A stretch of 57,633 nt of DNA, taken from assembly GCA_945903305.1 (NCBI GenBank), contig CAMDOA010000011.1, positions 1 to 57,633 on the forward strand, given 5' to 3'. Under the pieces are notes generated by a model, which saw only the letters and a program-made list of their open reading frames with translations, was not told where the DNA came from and searched no databases. Below, piece after piece: positions 57,089 to 57,633 of this stretch. This DNA is from Chitinophaga pinensis (lineage in GTDB: Bacteria > Bacteroidota > Bacteroidia > Chitinophagales > UBA10324). The translations under genes and the position numbers were made by a program. Numbering within the stretch: the first letter of the stretch is position 1; every line of letters begins with the position of its first letter.

Positions 57089-57107
57089 CCGTCCCTGAAA
57101 AATAAAT

Positions 57108-57161
57108 GCGGGAATGGCGAAATTGGCAGATGCGTCCCGACTGAAGTCGGGATACCGCAAG
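57108..57161 (+). pseudogene. Decayed 5' half of a tRNA-Leu
   Basis: GCGGGAATGGCGAAATTGGC and the following AGATGCG repeat the acceptor 5' strand and D arm of the intact tRNA-Leu at 57207 with four differences in the first 31 bases. Where the anticodon arm should be there is the palindrome TCCCGAC-TGAA-GTCGGGA (57135-57152), with a 4-base loop and no valid 7-base anticodon loop. The T arm and 3' acceptor strand are absent. Confidence 0.75.
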
Positions 57162-57206
57162 TCACTTTGAGTACTTAGATTTTTGAAATACTGAAATTAA
57201 AACAAT

Positions 57207-57288
57207 GCGGGTATGGCGAAATTGGCAGACGCGCCAGACTTAGGATCTGGTGCCGCAAGGCATGTGGGTTCGACCCCCTCTACCCGCA
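57207..57288 (+). tRNA. tRNA-Leu (anticodon TAG)
   Basis: Complete 82-base class II-like tRNA: acceptor GCGGGTA/TACCCGC with discriminator A, D arm GGCGAAATTGGCAGACGC, anticodon stem CCAGA/TCTGG with loop CTTAGGA (anticodon TAG at 57241-57243), variable arm TGCCGCAAGGCA and T arm GTGGGTTCGACCCCC. CCA is not encoded. It reads CUN (mainly CUA/CUG) leucine codons. Confidence 0.96.
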
Positions 57289-57427
57289 CTTTGTTTTAGT
57301 AATCAGGTGAATTAATCATTAAGATATTTTGTAGCAAAAGCACTTCAAACAACCTGTCAACTTAAATTAATCAGCTTTTCTGAAAAATTACAAACTCTTT
57401 ACGAATTAATAATCCGAAATTTTTAGC

Positions 57428-57633
57428 ATGATCATTACAAAAGAAAATCTCAACGACCTTCATGTACAGGTCAACATCAACATTGCTCCTGATGATTACT
57501 TGCCGAAAGTGGAAGAAGCAATAAAAGTTTACAGCAAGAAATTAAATATGCCCGGTTTCAGAAAGGGACATGTTCCGCTTGGAATGGCAAAAAAAATGGT
57601 GGGTAACGAAATGCTCGCCGAAGAACTGAACAA
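57428..57633 (+). CDS. tig: Trigger factor (3' truncated by window edge)
   Basis: The first 68 residues of the ribosome-associated chaperone: MIITKENLNDLHVQVNINI, then APDDYLPKVEEAIKVYSKK and the ribosome-docking signature MPGFRKGHVP (canonical GFRxGxxP). The frame is open to the window end. It sits 139 bases behind tRNA-Leu; in many bacteria clpP/clpX follow tig, which cannot be checked here. Confidence 0.95.
   Translation, partial: MIITKENLNDLHVQVNINIAPDDYLPKVEEAIKVYSKKLNMPGFRKGHVPLGMAKKMVGNEMLAEELN

Larger units (their letters stand above)
56772..57107. other. Spacer between the response regulator and tRNA region
   Basis: No protein-coding gene seen. It contains A-rich sequence to about 56930, an AAATCTT/AAGATTT hairpin (56937-56952), the long terminator-like structure 56953-57021 and a promoter -7 box at 57081-57088. 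Confidence 0.5.

Noticed and set aside
57108-57290. One tRNA-Leu gene split by an intron
   Set aside because: The downstream copy is complete by itself and the upstream half lacks an anticodon loop, so a tandem duplicate with decay is simpler.

Overview
The window is AT-rich, gene-dense bacterial chromosome and almost certainly comes from the phylum Bacteroidota. Support comes from three large secreted proteins ending in type IX secretion (Por) sorting domains, the Bacteroidota-type GlmU-like nucleotidyltransferase next to tpiA, DUF4783 directly before nadC, the yajC/DUF1573/coaE run, the small DUF2795 and DUF5522 proteins, a relA-fur-purA run, and many upstream boxes fitting the phylum's TTTG/TTG - N18-19 - TAnnTTTG promoter. 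I cannot name a genus. I see no rRNA, CRISPR array, transposase, integrase or prophage gene. Most of the region is housekeeping, with a few unusual spots. || Layout. 1-2426 (+): 3' end of a YajQ gene, a ChaN-like lipoprotein-family gene, a stand-alone receiver protein and a small membrane protein. 2501-12362 (-): dnaE, a TonB-C-like protein broken by an in-frame TAG, a DUF1624 acyltransferase-like membrane protein, a SUI1/YciH protein, a lipid kinase overlapping an LTA-synthase-like phosphotransferase, nadC and DUF4783. 12530-14619 (+): gpmI and a lipoprotein. 14687-17748 (-): a likely heavy-metal set (periplasmic HMA protein, TonB-dependent receptor, HYC_CC_PP-type protein). 17822-19873 (+): DUF5522, queA, ispD. 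19932-24203 (-): DUF2795, PduO-type ATR, an ABC ATPase, gatC, plsC-like, coaE, yajC, DUF1573. 24296-27743: a membrane-anchored unknown, a methyltransferase (-), the GlmU-like gene and tpiA. 27844-35626 (-): DUF4412-like, enoyl-CoA hydratase, comEC, thioesterase, DCC protein, rhodanese, a T9SS protein, a PASTA protein. 35820-39031 (+): katG and an M15-like protein flanked by diverged direct repeats. 39221-43226 (-): a double D-Ala-D-Ala ligase, an LpxA-like acyltransferase interrupted by an in-frame TAA, and an unknown membrane protein. 43319-46159 (+): a lectin/Ig-repeat T9SS adhesin. 46322-55066 (-): pabB, an acidic/basic disordered protein, purA, fur, relA/spoT, a beta-helix T9SS protein. 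55212-57633 (+): a two-component pair, a structured spacer, a decayed tRNA-Leu copy, an intact tRNA-Leu(TAG) and the start of tig. || Most notable: one 896-residue polypeptide holding two complete Ddl (ATP-grasp) modules with different active-site residues; a NarL-type sensor kinase whose phospho-accepting His is Asn; two genes with a single in-frame stop followed by intact homologous sequence; a gene for a putative M15 peptidase between ~120-bp diverged direct repeats; a half-tRNA-Leu with a palindrome in place of its anticodon arm; and several start codons only 4-8 bases after the promoter -7 box, which predicts leaderless or near-leaderless mRNAs.
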